64,000 bases of DNA from Dermabacter vaginalis (GCF_001678905.1 NZ_CP012117.1:372001-436000), one strand, 5' to 3'; shown: positions 1 through 8,977, counted from the stretch's first letter. Notes: a model not told the origin generated them from the letters alone. A program made the numbers and translations.

Positions 1-1837
1 GCGCCGAGCCCATCACGAACCCCGGATCGCCGCTCGAGATCACGACGGTCGGAGCGAGCCGCTTGAGGCCCAGCCGGCTCGCCTCGCTCGAGGTCATGAG
101 CCGATCCAGGTGCTCTTCCTCGCCTGTAATGAACGAGGTCGCGGGGCCGACGGTGACCTGGCCACGCTTGCGGGCCTCATCCCGCACGAGGTAGGCGAGC
201 ACATCGGGAACGCCCGTGAGTGAAAGCGCCGCGAGCTCGTCGAGAAGGGCATCGGCGGAGCCGCCCGCACTGAGCCCCCGCGCGATCGAGTCACCCGTCA
301 CGCGAGCCACGACTCCCGCCCCGCGCGAGGTCACGTCAGTCCACTCGAGCACCGCTGCCACTCGCGGGCCGGGAAGCCCCGGAACGGTCACGGTGAGGTC
401 GGAATCGAGGAGCACGTGCTCAACGGGCTCCGGCAGTCGCTCGGCAAGAACAGATTCGAGATACTCGAGAGCTTCGACTTCCTCGCACGCGAGAGCCTCG
501 AGCGCCGCGGGAGCGAGGGCGCTCGGCACACCATCCACGAGCAGCCCGAAAGCCTCTGTCTCGCGCGTGAACGCATACGCCTCCTCGATGATCGCCGCGC
601 GCTGCACCGTGGGAAACGCCCACGCGAGCGACTCCGCAAGGCTCGCCGCCCTCGCCTCCCGCTCGGGATAGTCCGCAAGGTGGCGCAGCATGTGGCGCCG
701 CCTCACCTTCACCCCTTTTCTTCCGACGCTTGCCGAGAGCGCAGCGCGCGGACTTTCGCCCGTGCGGGCCTCTCCCTCATGAAGACCATCGAGGCTCACG
801 TCTCCGAAGCGCGTCCCGGCGAGGGAGCCGAGGTAGTTGGAGCGCAAATACGCCAGGCAAAGGTCGGCCCAGCGGCGTGCCGGGGAGGCGTCGGAAAACT
901 CCTCGAATTCGCGCGTGACCTGCCACGTTTCGCCGTCGTTGCCAATGAGCCCGCCCACCCACGAGGCGTGAATGATGCTCGTCCACGTTTCGTGGCTCGT
1001 GTGTGCGGCGGCGGCGAGGCGGCGCGCCTCTCGCAGGGGGATGCCGCCGCGCTTGAGCACCGACGGGGGGTCGGCGTGCCACGTGGCGATCGTTGCGGCG
1101 ATGCGGCTTGCCTCGAGTGCGGCCTCGAGCGCTTGGGCGTCGCGAGCGCCCTCGAATCGTTCGGGCGAAGCTTCGGGGCCAGGGGTTGGGGCGTGCGCGA
1201 AAGTGCGGTGAACGACGCCGCTGCGAAGGGCGAGGTGAACAGTGCGGGGAATGAGGAGGCGCGGGCCTTCGGGCCCGTTGACTTTGGTGACGAGGCGCGC
1301 TTTGGTGAGCTGCCGTGCGAGCGAGGAATCGGGAGAGCCCGTGAGACGCGCGGGGGCGAACGCGAGAGAGTCGGCGATCTCGCGAAGTTCAGCGGGGAGG
1401 CTCTCGACTATTTCACGCGCGTCGTCCGGTGTGGGGTCGCTCGAGAGGCGAGGGGCGAGGCCAGCCGGGTGGGGGAGAGCTTCGGAGAGTGCCCGAACGG
1501 GGATCAGAGCTCGGCCGTTTTCGTCCGTGTACACGAGGGCAAGGGTCGCAAGCCGGTACACGTGAGGCGCGATCTGCTCGGTTGAGGCGTTCACGGCATG
1601 CGCGAGCTGTTCCGGGGCAACGGGTCCCGCGTAGGCGGCAAAGACTTCGGCAAGCTGAAGTTCGGGAAGAACGAGACTGCCGATCGCTTTGTGGACGCTC
1701 CCGGGCTGCGCGGCTCGCGCGGCAAGTGGGCCGATCCCGTGGGGGATCGGGGAGGTGAGATCTTGGCGTGCACGCAGAAGCTCGATGAGCCGTGCATCAT
1801 CGAACTCTCTCAGGGCATCGGCAAGAGTGCGGGCCAT
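1..1837 (-). CDS. XPB/Ssl2-like helicase-associated domain protein (3' end outside window)
   Basis: Read from the complement: an open frame of 612 codons begins at the ATG at 1837 and runs off the left edge, so the C terminus is missing. The N-terminal part (MARTLADALREFDDARL) and the later segment with LLDSDLTVTVPGLPGPRVA and SRGAGVVARVTGDSIARGL match the actinobacterial family annotated as helicase-associated, with an XPB/Ssl2-like C-terminal domain (Helicase_C_3). In many actinomycetes it is encoded beside the XPB-type helicase. I see no Walker motif in the visible part, so it is probably a DNA-binding or partner protein rather than the motor. It is divergent from the tRNA at 1880. Family assignment is from remembered sequence patterns. 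Confidence 0.8.
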   Translation of the reverse strand, partial: MARTLADALREFDDARLIELLRARQDLTSPIPHGIGPLAARAAQPGSVHKAIGSLVLPELQLAEVFAAYAGPVAPEQLAHAVNASTEQIAPHVYRLATLALVYTDENGRALIPVRALSEALPHPAGLAPRLSSDPTPDDAREIVESLPAELREIADSLAFAPARLTGSPDSSLARQLTKARLVTKVNGPEGPRLLIPRTVHLALRSGVVHRTFAHAPTPGPEASPERFEGARDAQALEAALEASRIAATIATWHADPPSVLKRGGIPLREARRLAAAAHTSHETWTSIIHASWVGGLIGNDGETWQVTREFEEFSDASPARRWADLCLAYLRSNYLGSLAGTRFGDVSLDGLHEGEARTGESPRAALSASVGRKGVKVRRRHMLRHLADYPEREARAASLAESLAWAFPTVQRAAIIEEAYAFTRETEAFGLLVDGVPSALAPAALEALACEEVEALEYLESVLAERLPEPVEHVLLDSDLTVTVPGLPGPRVAAVLEWTDVTSRGAGVVARVTGDSIARGLSAGGSADALLDELAALSLTGVPDVLAYLVRDEARKRGQVTVGPATSFITGEEEHLDRLMTSSEASRLGLKRLAPTVVISSGDPGFVMGSA

Positions 1838-1879
1838 GCCTTCAGCCTATCCCCTAGGATGGAGGGGCCCTTCGGGCAC

Positions 1880-1955
1880 GCCCCCATAGCCCAATGGCAG
1901 AGGCAGAAGACTTAAAATCTTTTCAGTGTGGGTTCGAGTCCCACTGGGGGTGCCA
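1880..1955 (+). tRNA. tRNA with anticodon UAA (Leu), class I fold with short variable loop
   Basis: A 76-nt cloverleaf with encoded CCA. Acceptor GCCCCCA (1880-1886) pairs with TGGGGGT (1945-1951), with G-U at the first pair. The D arm follows T8 A9. The anticodon stem GAAGA/TCTTT encloses loop CTTAAAA, so the anticodon is TAA at 1913-1915. The T arm is GTGGG-TTCGAGT-CCCAC (1928-1944), then discriminator G and CCA. The variable region is only 5 nt (1923-1927). Bacterial tRNA-Leu normally has a long class II variable arm, so this is a UUA-reading anticodon on a class I body. I recall similar genes in other actinomycetes annotated as tRNA-Leu. Confidence 0.92.
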
Positions 1956-2065
1956 TGCATGCAGGTCCCGCCCCGTGCATGCGCTCGCGTGATATGACGG
2001 AGGCGTGGGCTTATTACGGTCGATGACCCACGCACTAAGCAACGGTGAAAGGGACGTGAACGGTC

Positions 2066-2773
2066 ATGATGAGCGAAAAGATCGACGAGCTTCTTCCTCG
2101 GATCGAGGCGGCGCTCGCGCGAGGCGGGCGGTCGATGGACGGCCTCCTCATTTTGCTTGCGACTAAGACGCGCACCGCGCAAGAGATTCGCGAGGCCGTG
2201 GAGCTTTTCGAGAAGCGGGGCGTAAAGGTGGATGTGGGCGAGAACCGCCAGCAGGAATTCGCGAAGCACGCCGAGCTCGAGGATCTGCACGAGGCTGGAG
2301 TCATGCGCCACTACATCGGCACGATCCAGTCGAACAAGGCACGCGACATTTCGCGCTTTGCGGATCTCGTGCATTCGATCGATCGCGAGAGCGCCCTCAC
2401 GAGCATCGAGAAGCGCGCAGCGAATGACGGGAAGGTGCAGCGAGTCCTCATCCAGGTGAACACCTCGGGCGAGGATTCGAAGGGCGGCTACGACCCGGAT
2501 CTCGGCCTGCTCACGGAGATCGCGCAGCGCTGCGACGAGAGCGAGTCGCTTGCTCTCGAAGGCCTCATGACGATCGGGACCAACACGGACGACGAAGTGG
2601 AGATTCGTCGCTCGCTGCGACAGTTGAGGGAGCTTCGCGATGGGCTCGGCATCGAGGCTGTCAAGGAGTTGTCGATGGGCATGAGTAACGACCTCGAGAT
2701 CGCGATCGAGGAAGGCGCCACTATTGTTCGCGTTGGTTCGGCGGTATTCGGCCCGAGGGACTATTCTCACTAG
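2066..2773 (+). CDS. yggS: YggS/PLPBP family pyridoxal-phosphate homeostasis protein
   Basis: 235 aa, the usual length. The family keeps a single TIM-barrel domain that binds PLP without known catalysis and buffers free PLP. The PLP lysine is K34 in LLATKTRTAQEIREA. Other family blocks are present: HYIGTIQSNKAR, VNTSGEDSKGG, GLMTIG and the C-terminal LSMGMSNDLEIAIEEG followed by VRVGSAVFG, which makes the phosphate cradle. The start could be the ATG at 2066 or 2069; a purine-rich AAAGGGA lies upstream. It stands alone between the tRNA and the MFS gene. Confidence 0.95.
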   Translation: MMSEKIDELLPRIEAALARGGRSMDGLLILLATKTRTAQEIREAVELFEKRGVKVDVGENRQQEFAKHAELEDLHEAGVMRHYIGTIQSNKARDISRFADLVHSIDRESALTSIEKRAANDGKVQRVLIQVNTSGEDSKGGYDPDLGLLTEIAQRCDESESLALEGLMTIGTNTDDEVEIRRSLRQLRELRDGLGIEAVKELSMGMSNDLEIAIEEGATIVRVGSAVFGPRDYSH

Positions 2774-2836
2774 TACATCCGGGCCCGAGGGCGCGCAGCG
2801 GATTGGCCCACCCGCCACTTCCGAAGAAGGATCCTC

Positions 2837-4216
2837 GTGCGCCCTACCTCCTATGACACCCTGACGCCCCTCCAGCGTGCCTTCGCGCTTTTCGCCATTG
2901 CGATCGGCGGCTTCGGCATCGGCTCGAGCGAGTTCGTGTCGATGGGGATTCTGCCCGATATCGCCCGCTCGCTGCTGCCCGAGCAGATGGCGGCGAATCC
3001 CGAGCACGCGATCGCGCAGGCCGGTTGGGCGGTGAGTGCCTATGCGTTCGGCGTTGTCGTGGGTGCCCCCACGGTGTCGCTTCTTGGTGTGAAGATCGCG
3101 CGGCCAAAACTCATCATGCTGCTCGCGCTAGGCCTGCTTGTAGGCTCGGTTCTTTCCGCAACGATGCCGGTCTTTGGCCTGCTTGTGCCCGCGCGTTTCC
3201 TCGCGGGCCTTCCGCATGGCGCATTTTTCGGCGTGGCCGCCCTGCTCGCTGCCGATGTCATGGGCCCCGGCAATCAGGGCAGAGGCATTGCGCTCGCCCT
3301 CATGGGCCTCACGGTCGCGAACCTCGTGGGCGTGCCGCTGCTCACGGCGTTCGGTCAGCAGCTCGGCTGGCGCACGGCTTACTGGATCGTCGCGGGAGTG
3401 TTTGCCCTGTCGATCCTCCTCCTGTTCCTCGCGATCCCGCCGCAAGAGGCTCCGAAGGGCCGCAGCGCGAAGGATGAGCTCGCAGCTTTCAAGCAGCCAC
3501 GCATGTGGATGGTCATCGTGATTGAATGCGTGGGATTCACGAGCTTCTTCGCGATGTATGGCTACATCGCCGACGTCACGGTGAGTGTGGCGGGTATCGA
3601 TAAGCACCTCATTCCCGTGATTCTTGCGCTCGCGGGCGCCGGGATGACCCTCGGCAATTGGATTGCGGGCCATCTCACTGACTGGTCGTATCGCGCGAGC
3701 CTGTTCATTGTGCTCCCGATTTTCATCGTGATGTTCATCGTGCTCATCGCTCTCCGCGAGAATCCCGTGGGCTTCGGCATCGGCGTGTTCCTCGTGAGCG
3801 CCACGAGCTCGATCACGAGCCCCCTCATGCAGGCCTGGCTCATGACGAACGCCGGCAAGTCGGTGACCCTCGCCGCTGCCTCGCACCACGGTGCGTTCAA
3901 CGTCGCCAACTCCCTCGGCGTGATGTTCGGCGGTTTCGTTTTAAGTGCTGGGCTTGGCTTTTCCTCGGTGCTCTCCCTCGCCGGTGGCCTCGCCCTGTTC
4001 GGCATGGTGGTCACGTTCGCGGGCCTATGGATCGACCGCGACGGTGTGCACGACATCAATGCGCTCAATGAGGAGAGCGAGGATCAGACCTTCGGCGTGA
4101 GCATTCTGCGCACGGAAACGGGGGAGATGCTCGCGATCGCGGCGGGTGCGGGCGGCGAGAGCGTTGCGCTCGAGGCCGACGACTCCTATCTGGAATCGCA
4201 CCACCGTAAGGAATAG
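2837..4216 (+). CDS. MFS transporter, DHA1-like efflux family
   Basis: 459 aa polytopic membrane protein with about twelve hydrophobic segments in two halves. The N terminus (FAIAIGGFGIGSSEFVSMG, then LPDIARSL) resembles the AraJ/YdhP-type drug:H+ antiporter group, and a charged loop, VKIARPKLIM, follows the second helix. A central cytoplasmic loop (PPQEAPKGRSAKDEL) separates the halves. The start is GTG at 2837, preceded by GAAGAAGGA. The last 45 residues are acidic and hydrophilic. The substrate cannot be told from sequence. Confidence 0.88.
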   Translation: MRPTSYDTLTPLQRAFALFAIAIGGFGIGSSEFVSMGILPDIARSLLPEQMAANPEHAIAQAGWAVSAYAFGVVVGAPTVSLLGVKIARPKLIMLLALGLLVGSVLSATMPVFGLLVPARFLAGLPHGAFFGVAALLAADVMGPGNQGRGIALALMGLTVANLVGVPLLTAFGQQLGWRTAYWIVAGVFALSILLLFLAIPPQEAPKGRSAKDELAAFKQPRMWMVIVIECVGFTSFFAMYGYIADVTVSVAGIDKHLIPVILALAGAGMTLGNWIAGHLTDWSYRASLFIVLPIFIVMFIVLIALRENPVGFGIGVFLVSATSSITSPLMQAWLMTNAGKSVTLAAASHHGAFNVANSLGVMFGGFVLSAGLGFSSVLSLAGGLALFGMVVTFAGLWIDRDGVHDINALNEESEDQTFGVSILRTETGEMLAIAAGAGGESVALEADDSYLESHHRKE

Positions 4217-4293
4217 TGCGTCCCTGAAAGTCGTTGAAAGAGGTGTAACTAGACTGTGGGCTCGTAGTGATGCCCTCGAGAAAAGGACACCCC

Positions 4294-5238
4294 GTGGCGA
4301 GAAACAACGGAATTTTGAAGAACAGCCCGGCTTTCAGCAATTCGGGCGGATACGCTCCCGCTCCCGAGTACAACCAGGCACCGGGCGCCCAGCAGCAGTG
4401 GGGCCAGCCCCAGCAGCAGTGGGGTCAACCCCAGCAGCAGGCCCCGCAGTACCAGGCACCCCAGTATCAGCAGGACAACTACAGCCAGGCTGATCTCGAG
4501 GCGATGTACAACCGCCCGGCCGCCACGGGCTTTGACACGGGCCGCATGACGTGGCGCAACACGATGAATGCGATCACGGCGACCTTCGGCGTGATCATCG
4601 CCGTGGCGTTTGTGGTGATGATGCTTCCCACCGTTGCCTCTCTCGTGATCGGCACGGAAGAAGGCCGCCAGATTGGCTTCGCCCTCTCGTCGATCCTTGC
4701 GATCGTGGGCGCGATCGGCTCGTTCGTGGCCGTCATTGTGAATGCGTTTAAGAAGCAGCCGAGCATGATCGTCACGCTTGCCTACGCCTTCTTTGAAGGT
4801 CTTCTGCTCGGTGGCATCAGCGTGTACTTCGAGAGTGTGTATCCCGGCATCGTGTTCCAGGCCGTGATCGCGACGCTGGCCGTCGCCGGCGCGATTGCTG
4901 TGCTGTTCCGCATGGGGAAGCTGCGCACGAGCCCGAAGCTCACGAAGATCTTCTTCGTCGCGTTCGGTGCCTATTTCGTCTTCACGCTCGTGAACCTCGT
5001 GCTGGTTCTTCTCGACGTCACGAATATGCGCACGGGCATGCTCGGAATCGTCATTGGCCTCGTCGCCGTGGCCCTCGCGAGCTACAGCCTCGTGATGGAT
5101 CTTGAGCAGGTCAAGAACGGGATCGACAACGGTGCCCCGAAGGCGTTCGCCTGGACGGCGGCGCTCGGCCTCGCCGTGACGGTCGTGTGGATGTACACGG
5201 AGATCCTCCGCATCCTCGCGATCCTGCGCGACAACTGA
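4294..5238 (+). CDS. Bax inhibitor-1/YccA family membrane protein
   Basis: 314 aa. I prefer the GTG at 4294, which has AAAAGGA seven bases upstream, over the in-frame start at 4267. The N-terminal 90 residues are cytoplasmic and Q/P/Y-rich, with imperfect repeats of the form QQQWGQP and YQAPQYQ. Seven hydrophobic segments follow, as in the Bax1-I/YccA fold; PSMIVTLAYAFFEGLLLGG is the typical third-to-fourth helix motif. Family members are described as ion or calcium leak channels or FtsH modulators; the function in actinomycetes is not settled. Confidence 0.9.
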   Translation: MARNNGILKNSPAFSNSGGYAPAPEYNQAPGAQQQWGQPQQQWGQPQQQAPQYQAPQYQQDNYSQADLEAMYNRPAATGFDTGRMTWRNTMNAITATFGVIIAVAFVVMMLPTVASLVIGTEEGRQIGFALSSILAIVGAIGSFVAVIVNAFKKQPSMIVTLAYAFFEGLLLGGISVYFESVYPGIVFQAVIATLAVAGAIAVLFRMGKLRTSPKLTKIFFVAFGAYFVFTLVNLVLVLLDVTNMRTGMLGIVIGLVAVALASYSLVMDLEQVKNGIDNGAPKAFAWTAALGLAVTVVWMYTEILRILAILRDN

Positions 5239-5255
5239 CCGCGCACAACAGGAAA

Positions 5256-5296
5256 CGGCCCGGGCCCCGCGAGGGGCTCGGGCCGACATCATTTTT
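5256..5296. terminator. Strong intrinsic terminator, probably bidirectional
   Basis: A 13-bp stem (5256-5268 with 5273-5285, one G-T pair) closed by the tetraloop GCGA and followed by a short T run at 5292-5296. It lies between the convergent genes ending at 5238 and 5318, with a short A run on the left side that would serve the minus-strand gene. Confidence 0.85.
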
Positions 5297-5317
5297 GGAG
5301 TGTCGAGGATCCGACGC

Positions 5318-6313
5318 CTACTCTGTGACCTCGAGCGAGGCGATTGCCTCCTCGAGACCTTTCACGTGGTCGGGGTGATCGGCGGCAACGTCGGAAACGA
5401 GGGCGCTCGGCCCCTTGGGGGTTTCCACGACAATCGCCGTGACGATTGACGCGTCCGTTGTTTCAAGTGGCATACTCTGGCTGTTCTCGTCGAAGCCGTA
5501 GGTGGCTTGGACGATCCATGCGGGGTAGCCATCGACCGTGAGCGACTCGCTCTTGTAGTTGGTCACGGTGGGGTTCTTGCCGAACTGCTCAACGACATTA
5601 AAGTGGGTCGCGTAGCACTGGAACATTGTGACCGCCATCTGCTCGGTGCCGGGGTATGTGCCCTCGATATCGTCCTGCCATTGAACGCGGCCAACGGTCA
5701 CAACGCTGTACCAAAACGACTCGACCTGCTTCGCGTAAGCGCCCGTGTCGTAGAGGTAGGGCACGTTCTCGTTCTGGTACCACGGCGCGTCCCATCCCTT
5801 GGGCGTCGTGAATTGAAGCCCGCCGCCCTTGATCCTGCTGCCACGTTGGTCGCGTGACACCGTTGGTTTCGTGGACATGAGGCACTGGCTGGTGGGTGCC
5901 TCGGTGAAAATCTCGGGTGGCGGCTCGTTCGGGGCTGCCGGCGTTGGCTGCTCTTCCTTTTTGTTCGGGTCACCCTTGGTGTTGACGCCAACCGTGGAGT
6001 CGTGCCCCGCGAGGGGTTCTTGTTCGATGCTGCGCATGGCGACTTGTGAAACGAACAAACCGAGTGCGGCAATGAGTGCGATGCCGCCAATCACCACACC
6101 GATGACGACCTTGCGAGAGTTGCTTCCCTCATCGCCGTCGTGCATCTGCGCATTGAGTGCAGCGCCCGATTCGGCGCCGAATGATGATTCGCCGGGAGCG
6201 CGAGAGGCGTCGGACCCCTGCCCGCCCATGCCGGCCGAGCCTGCGGAAAAATCGGGGAGCCGGGGCTCCGCGGAGCCTTCTGAGCCGGGGCCCTCGTGAT
6301 CGGGTGTGCTCAC
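5318..6313 (-). CDS. Membrane-anchored exported protein of unknown function
   Basis: 331 aa with a GTG start at 6313 behind AAAGGAAAGGG. About 70 low-complexity acidic/Gly/Ser residues come first, then one transmembrane helix (VVIGVVIGGIALIAALGLFV, near residues 70-92). A Pro/Glu-rich linker leads to an external domain of about 190 residues. That domain contains two cysteines (SQCLM and FQCYA) that could form a disulfide, and aromatic-rich blocks such as GWDAPWYQNENVPYL. The layout resembles a membrane-anchored sensor or cell-wall protein. I do not recognise the domain. Confidence 0.75.
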   Translation of the reverse strand: MSTPDHEGPGSEGSAEPRLPDFSAGSAGMGGQGSDASRAPGESSFGAESGAALNAQMHDGDEGSNSRKVVIGVVIGGIALIAALGLFVSQVAMRSIEQEPLAGHDSTVGVNTKGDPNKKEEQPTPAAPNEPPPEIFTEAPTSQCLMSTKPTVSRDQRGSRIKGGGLQFTTPKGWDAPWYQNENVPYLYDTGAYAKQVESFWYSVVTVGRVQWQDDIEGTYPGTEQMAVTMFQCYATHFNVVEQFGKNPTVTNYKSESLTVDGYPAWIVQATYGFDENSQSMPLETTDASIVTAIVVETPKGPSALVSDVAADHPDHVKGLEEAIASLEVTE

Positions 6314-6426
6314 GCGCGTCCCTTTCCTTTTCGCCGAGCGTTGTCGTGTGTGCCCTTATTCTCACACCCCGCGCCCATAGGAACATTCAGAAGGCGTCGA
6401 CCCAGGTCGCGATAGGGTTGAGCACT

Positions 6427-6522
6427 GTGACTCGGGGTGCCCCGGGCCCAATCGTGGGCCGCGAGGGCTGAGATCAAACCCGTCGAACCTGCTCTGGAAA
6501 CCTACCTGCGAAGGGATGTCAC
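6427..6522 (+). promoter_or_regulatory. TPP riboswitch (THI element) controlling thiM
   Basis: The conserved aptamer blocks are in order: ACTCGGGGTGCC, then GGCTGAGATCA (6467 region), ACCCGTCGAACCTG and GCGAAGGGA. P1 is formed by GTGAC (6427-6431) with GTCAC (6518-6522). The Shine-Dalgarno-like AAGGGA (6511-6516) lies inside the aptamer 3' strand, so TPP binding would hide it: translational control, with no terminator seen. A -10-like TAGGGT (6413-6418) would start the transcript just at the aptamer. Confidence 0.93.
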
Positions 6523-6524
6523 TC

Positions 6525-7394
6525 GTGACACAGTCATACTCTGCTGGAATCGAAAAAGCCGTGAGCGCCGCGCGCGAGACCACGCCGCTCGTGCACTGCA
6601 TGACCAATACGGTCGTTCAAAACATCACCGCGAACGTGCTGCTCGCAGCGGGCCAGGCCCCCGCGATGGTCGATCATCCCGGAGAGGCCGCGACGTTCGC
6701 GCAAATTGCGAGTGGCGTGCTTCTCAATACGGGAACGGTCGCACCGCACCAGGTCGAATCGATGCCGCTCGCCGCCGAAGCGGCTGTGAAGGCCGGCGTG
6801 CCGTGGGTTCTCGACCCGGTCGCGATCGGCGCCCTGGAAGTGCGCACCGCTCTCGCACATCGCCTGCTTGAGCTCGCTCCCACGGCGATCCGCGGTAACG
6901 CCTCGGAAATTTCCGCGCTCGCGGGCCTCGGCGCCGGTGGGCGAGGCGTGGATGCGACCGACTCCGTCGAGGAATCCTTGCCGGCAGCCGCGTCCCTCGC
7001 CGAGCGTACGGGCGCGGTTGTCGCCGTGTCGGGCAAGCGCGACCTGATCGTATGGGATCGCGATGGCGAGACGCGTGCGCTCTGGCTCGAATCGGGCCAC
7101 GACCTTATGCCGCGCGTGATCGGTACGGGCTGCGCGCTCGGCGCCACGATGGCCGGTTATGCGAGCATCGCTCCCGCACTCGAGTCTCTTTTTTCCGACG
7201 CCACCTTCGCCCCCATCGACGCGAAGGCCCTCGCAGTGCTGACTGCCCATGCACACTTCGGCGCGGCCGGTCAGCTTGCAGGTGAGCGCGCGGAGCGCCC
7301 CGGCTCGTTCGCGGTCGCCTGGATCGATGCCCTTGATGAGCTCAGCGGCGCCGACATCGCCTCGCGCGTGAGCGTGACCGAGGCGTCGGCATGA
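6525..7394 (+). CDS. thiM: Hydroxyethylthiazole kinase
   Basis: Phosphorylates 4-methyl-5-(2-hydroxyethyl)thiazole in thiamine salvage. 289 aa from the GTG at 6525. I choose this over the ATG at 6516, because that ATG lies inside riboswitch helix P1 and directly abuts the AAGGGA, while the GTG sits eight bases after it. Family motifs: VHCMTNTVVQNITAN near the N terminus, WVLDPVAIG, and the anion-hole block VIGTGCALGA. First gene of the operon; it overlaps thiE by ATGA. Confidence 0.95.
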   Translation: MTQSYSAGIEKAVSAARETTPLVHCMTNTVVQNITANVLLAAGQAPAMVDHPGEAATFAQIASGVLLNTGTVAPHQVESMPLAAEAAVKAGVPWVLDPVAIGALEVRTALAHRLLELAPTAIRGNASEISALAGLGAGGRGVDATDSVEESLPAAASLAERTGAVVAVSGKRDLIVWDRDGETRALWLESGHDLMPRVIGTGCALGATMAGYASIAPALESLFSDATFAPIDAKALAVLTAHAHFGAAGQLAGERAERPGSFAVAWIDALDELSGADIASRVSVTEASA

Positions 7395-8086
7395 GTGTTT
7401 CCGCTTCGCGCGAGCGCGCGGCGAAAGCCGATTGGGCGCTCTATTTCGTGACCGATTCGGCGATGGCGGGCGGTGCCGAGAAGGTTCCCGCCCAGGTAGC
7501 CGAGGCGATCGAGGGCGGCGCCCACGTGATCCAGGTGCGCGATAAGGACCTCGACGACGCCGCCTACCTCGAACTCGCGCGCCGGGTGCGCGATGTTGCC
7601 CGCGAGGTGGGTGAGCAGCACGGCCGCGATATCATCGTCATCGCGAATGACCGTGTGGAGGCGGCACGCGAGCTTGGCCTCGACGTTCACGTGGGACAGG
7701 GCGACATGCCGGCCTCCCAGGTGCGTGGGCTCCTCGGCGCCGAGGCGATCATTGGCGTGAGCGTGTCGAACGCCGAACAGCTCGAGAGCGTGATCGCTGA
7801 GGGCTACGCCGATGTCGTGGGGATCGGCCCGATCTGGAACACCGCGACGAAGACCGATACCGACCCGGCCGTGGGGCTCGAGGGCCTCGCCGCTCTCACC
7901 GCGCGTGCACATGAAGCCGGTATCGTGGCGGTCGCGATCGGCGGGATTTCGATCCGCAATGCTGGCGAGGTTGCGGCGACGGGTTGCGACGGTATTTGCG
8001 TCGTCTCGGCGATCGCCGCCTCTGACGATCCAGCGACCTCGGCGACGTTCCTTCGCCGCGAATTCGTGATGAACCAGCCACTGTAG
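7391..8086 (+). CDS. thiE: Thiamine-phosphate synthase
   Basis: 231 aa, TIM-barrel enzyme that joins HMP-PP and thiazole phosphate. Diagnostic blocks: GAHVIQVRDKDLDDAAY (HMP-PP binding), IIVIANDRVEAAR, LDVHVGQGDM, GVSVSN, VVGIGPIWNTATKTD and IGGISIRNAGE. It overlaps thiM by 4 bp, so the two are translationally coupled. With ThiM and ThiD it forms a salvage route; no ThiC or ThiG lies in this window. Confidence 0.96.
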   Translation: MSVSASRERAAKADWALYFVTDSAMAGGAEKVPAQVAEAIEGGAHVIQVRDKDLDDAAYLELARRVRDVAREVGEQHGRDIIVIANDRVEAARELGLDVHVGQGDMPASQVRGLLGAEAIIGVSVSNAEQLESVIAEGYADVVGIGPIWNTATKTDTDPAVGLEGLAALTARAHEAGIVAVAIGGISIRNAGEVAATGCDGICVVSAIAASDDPATSATFLRREFVMNQPL

Positions 8087-8132
8087 TTTCACATCGCTCT
8101 GAACAGCGAGCTTTTTCGAGGAGGAAAATCCC

Positions 8133-8975
8133 ATGCGCCCACCCATTGCCCTCACGATTGCCGGAAGCGACCCGAGCGGTGGCGCCGGCATCCAGGCCGA
8201 TCTCAAGACCTTCACGGCACTTGGAACCTATGGCTGCGCCGTTCTCACGTCGCTCACCGCGCAAAATACGCAGGGCGTTGACGGTGTGTTCACGCCGCCC
8301 GCGTCGTTTGTGCGCGATCAGCTCACGACCCTGCTCGACGATGTGTACGTCGACGCGACGAAGATCGGCATGATCCCGAACGCGGAGATCGCCGGGGTGA
8401 TCGCCGATGTCATCGAGGAACGCCGAAGCGATTTTGGCAAGATCGTTCTCGACCCCGTCATGGTCGCGACCTCGGGCGACATGCTCATGGGCGAGGATGC
8501 AATGTCGATTCTCCATGATCGCCTGCTTCCGCTCGCCGACGTGCTCACTCCCAATATTCCCGAAGCGGCCCTCCTGCTTGGCGAAAATCCGGCAACCGAC
8601 GAGGCCGAAATGAAGGAGCAGGGCCTCAAGCTCATTAACCGCGGCCCGAAATCCGTGCTCGTCAAGGGAGGCCACCTTCGCGGCTCCGCACTCGTGGATG
8701 TGTTTGTGCAGCTCGGCAATGTCGTGGACGTGCTCACTGGCGACATGATCAACACCCGCAACACTCACGGCACGGGCTGCACGCTCTCTTCCGCGATCGC
8801 CGCACAATACGCACGCGTCGCGGGCGGTGCTGACGCAACGGACATCGGCGTTGTGGCGAGTGCACGCGAATTCCTCCAGAGCGCGATCCTCCACGCGAAA
8901 GAGTGGGAGATCTCGAAATCGCCCGAAAGTGGCCACGGCCCCACGAACCATCTCATTACCGTTCAGGGAGTTTAA
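8133..8975 (+). CDS. thiD: Hydroxymethylpyrimidine/phosphomethylpyrimidine kinase
   Basis: 280 aa ribokinase-fold enzyme that phosphorylates HMP and HMP-P. Blocks: ALTIAGSDPSGGAGIQADLK at the N terminus, TSLTAQNTQGV, IGMIPNAEI, VLDPVMVATSGD, TPNIPEAALLLG and the catalytic NTHGTGCTLSSAIAA. AGGAGG stands upstream of the ATG at 8133. Third gene of the riboswitch-led operon, 46 bp after thiE. Confidence 0.96.
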   Translation: MRPPIALTIAGSDPSGGAGIQADLKTFTALGTYGCAVLTSLTAQNTQGVDGVFTPPASFVRDQLTTLLDDVYVDATKIGMIPNAEIAGVIADVIEERRSDFGKIVLDPVMVATSGDMLMGEDAMSILHDRLLPLADVLTPNIPEAALLLGENPATDEAEMKEQGLKLINRGPKSVLVKGGHLRGSALVDVFVQLGNVVDVLTGDMINTRNTHGTGCTLSSAIAAQYARVAGGADATDIGVVASAREFLQSAILHAKEWEISKSPESGHGPTNHLITVQGV

Positions 8976-8977
8976 CC

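Noticed and set aside
416-1585. 389-codon plus-strand frame in the first 1.6 kb
   Set aside because: It is antisense to the helicase-associated gene, which runs off the window edge and has recognisable family blocks.
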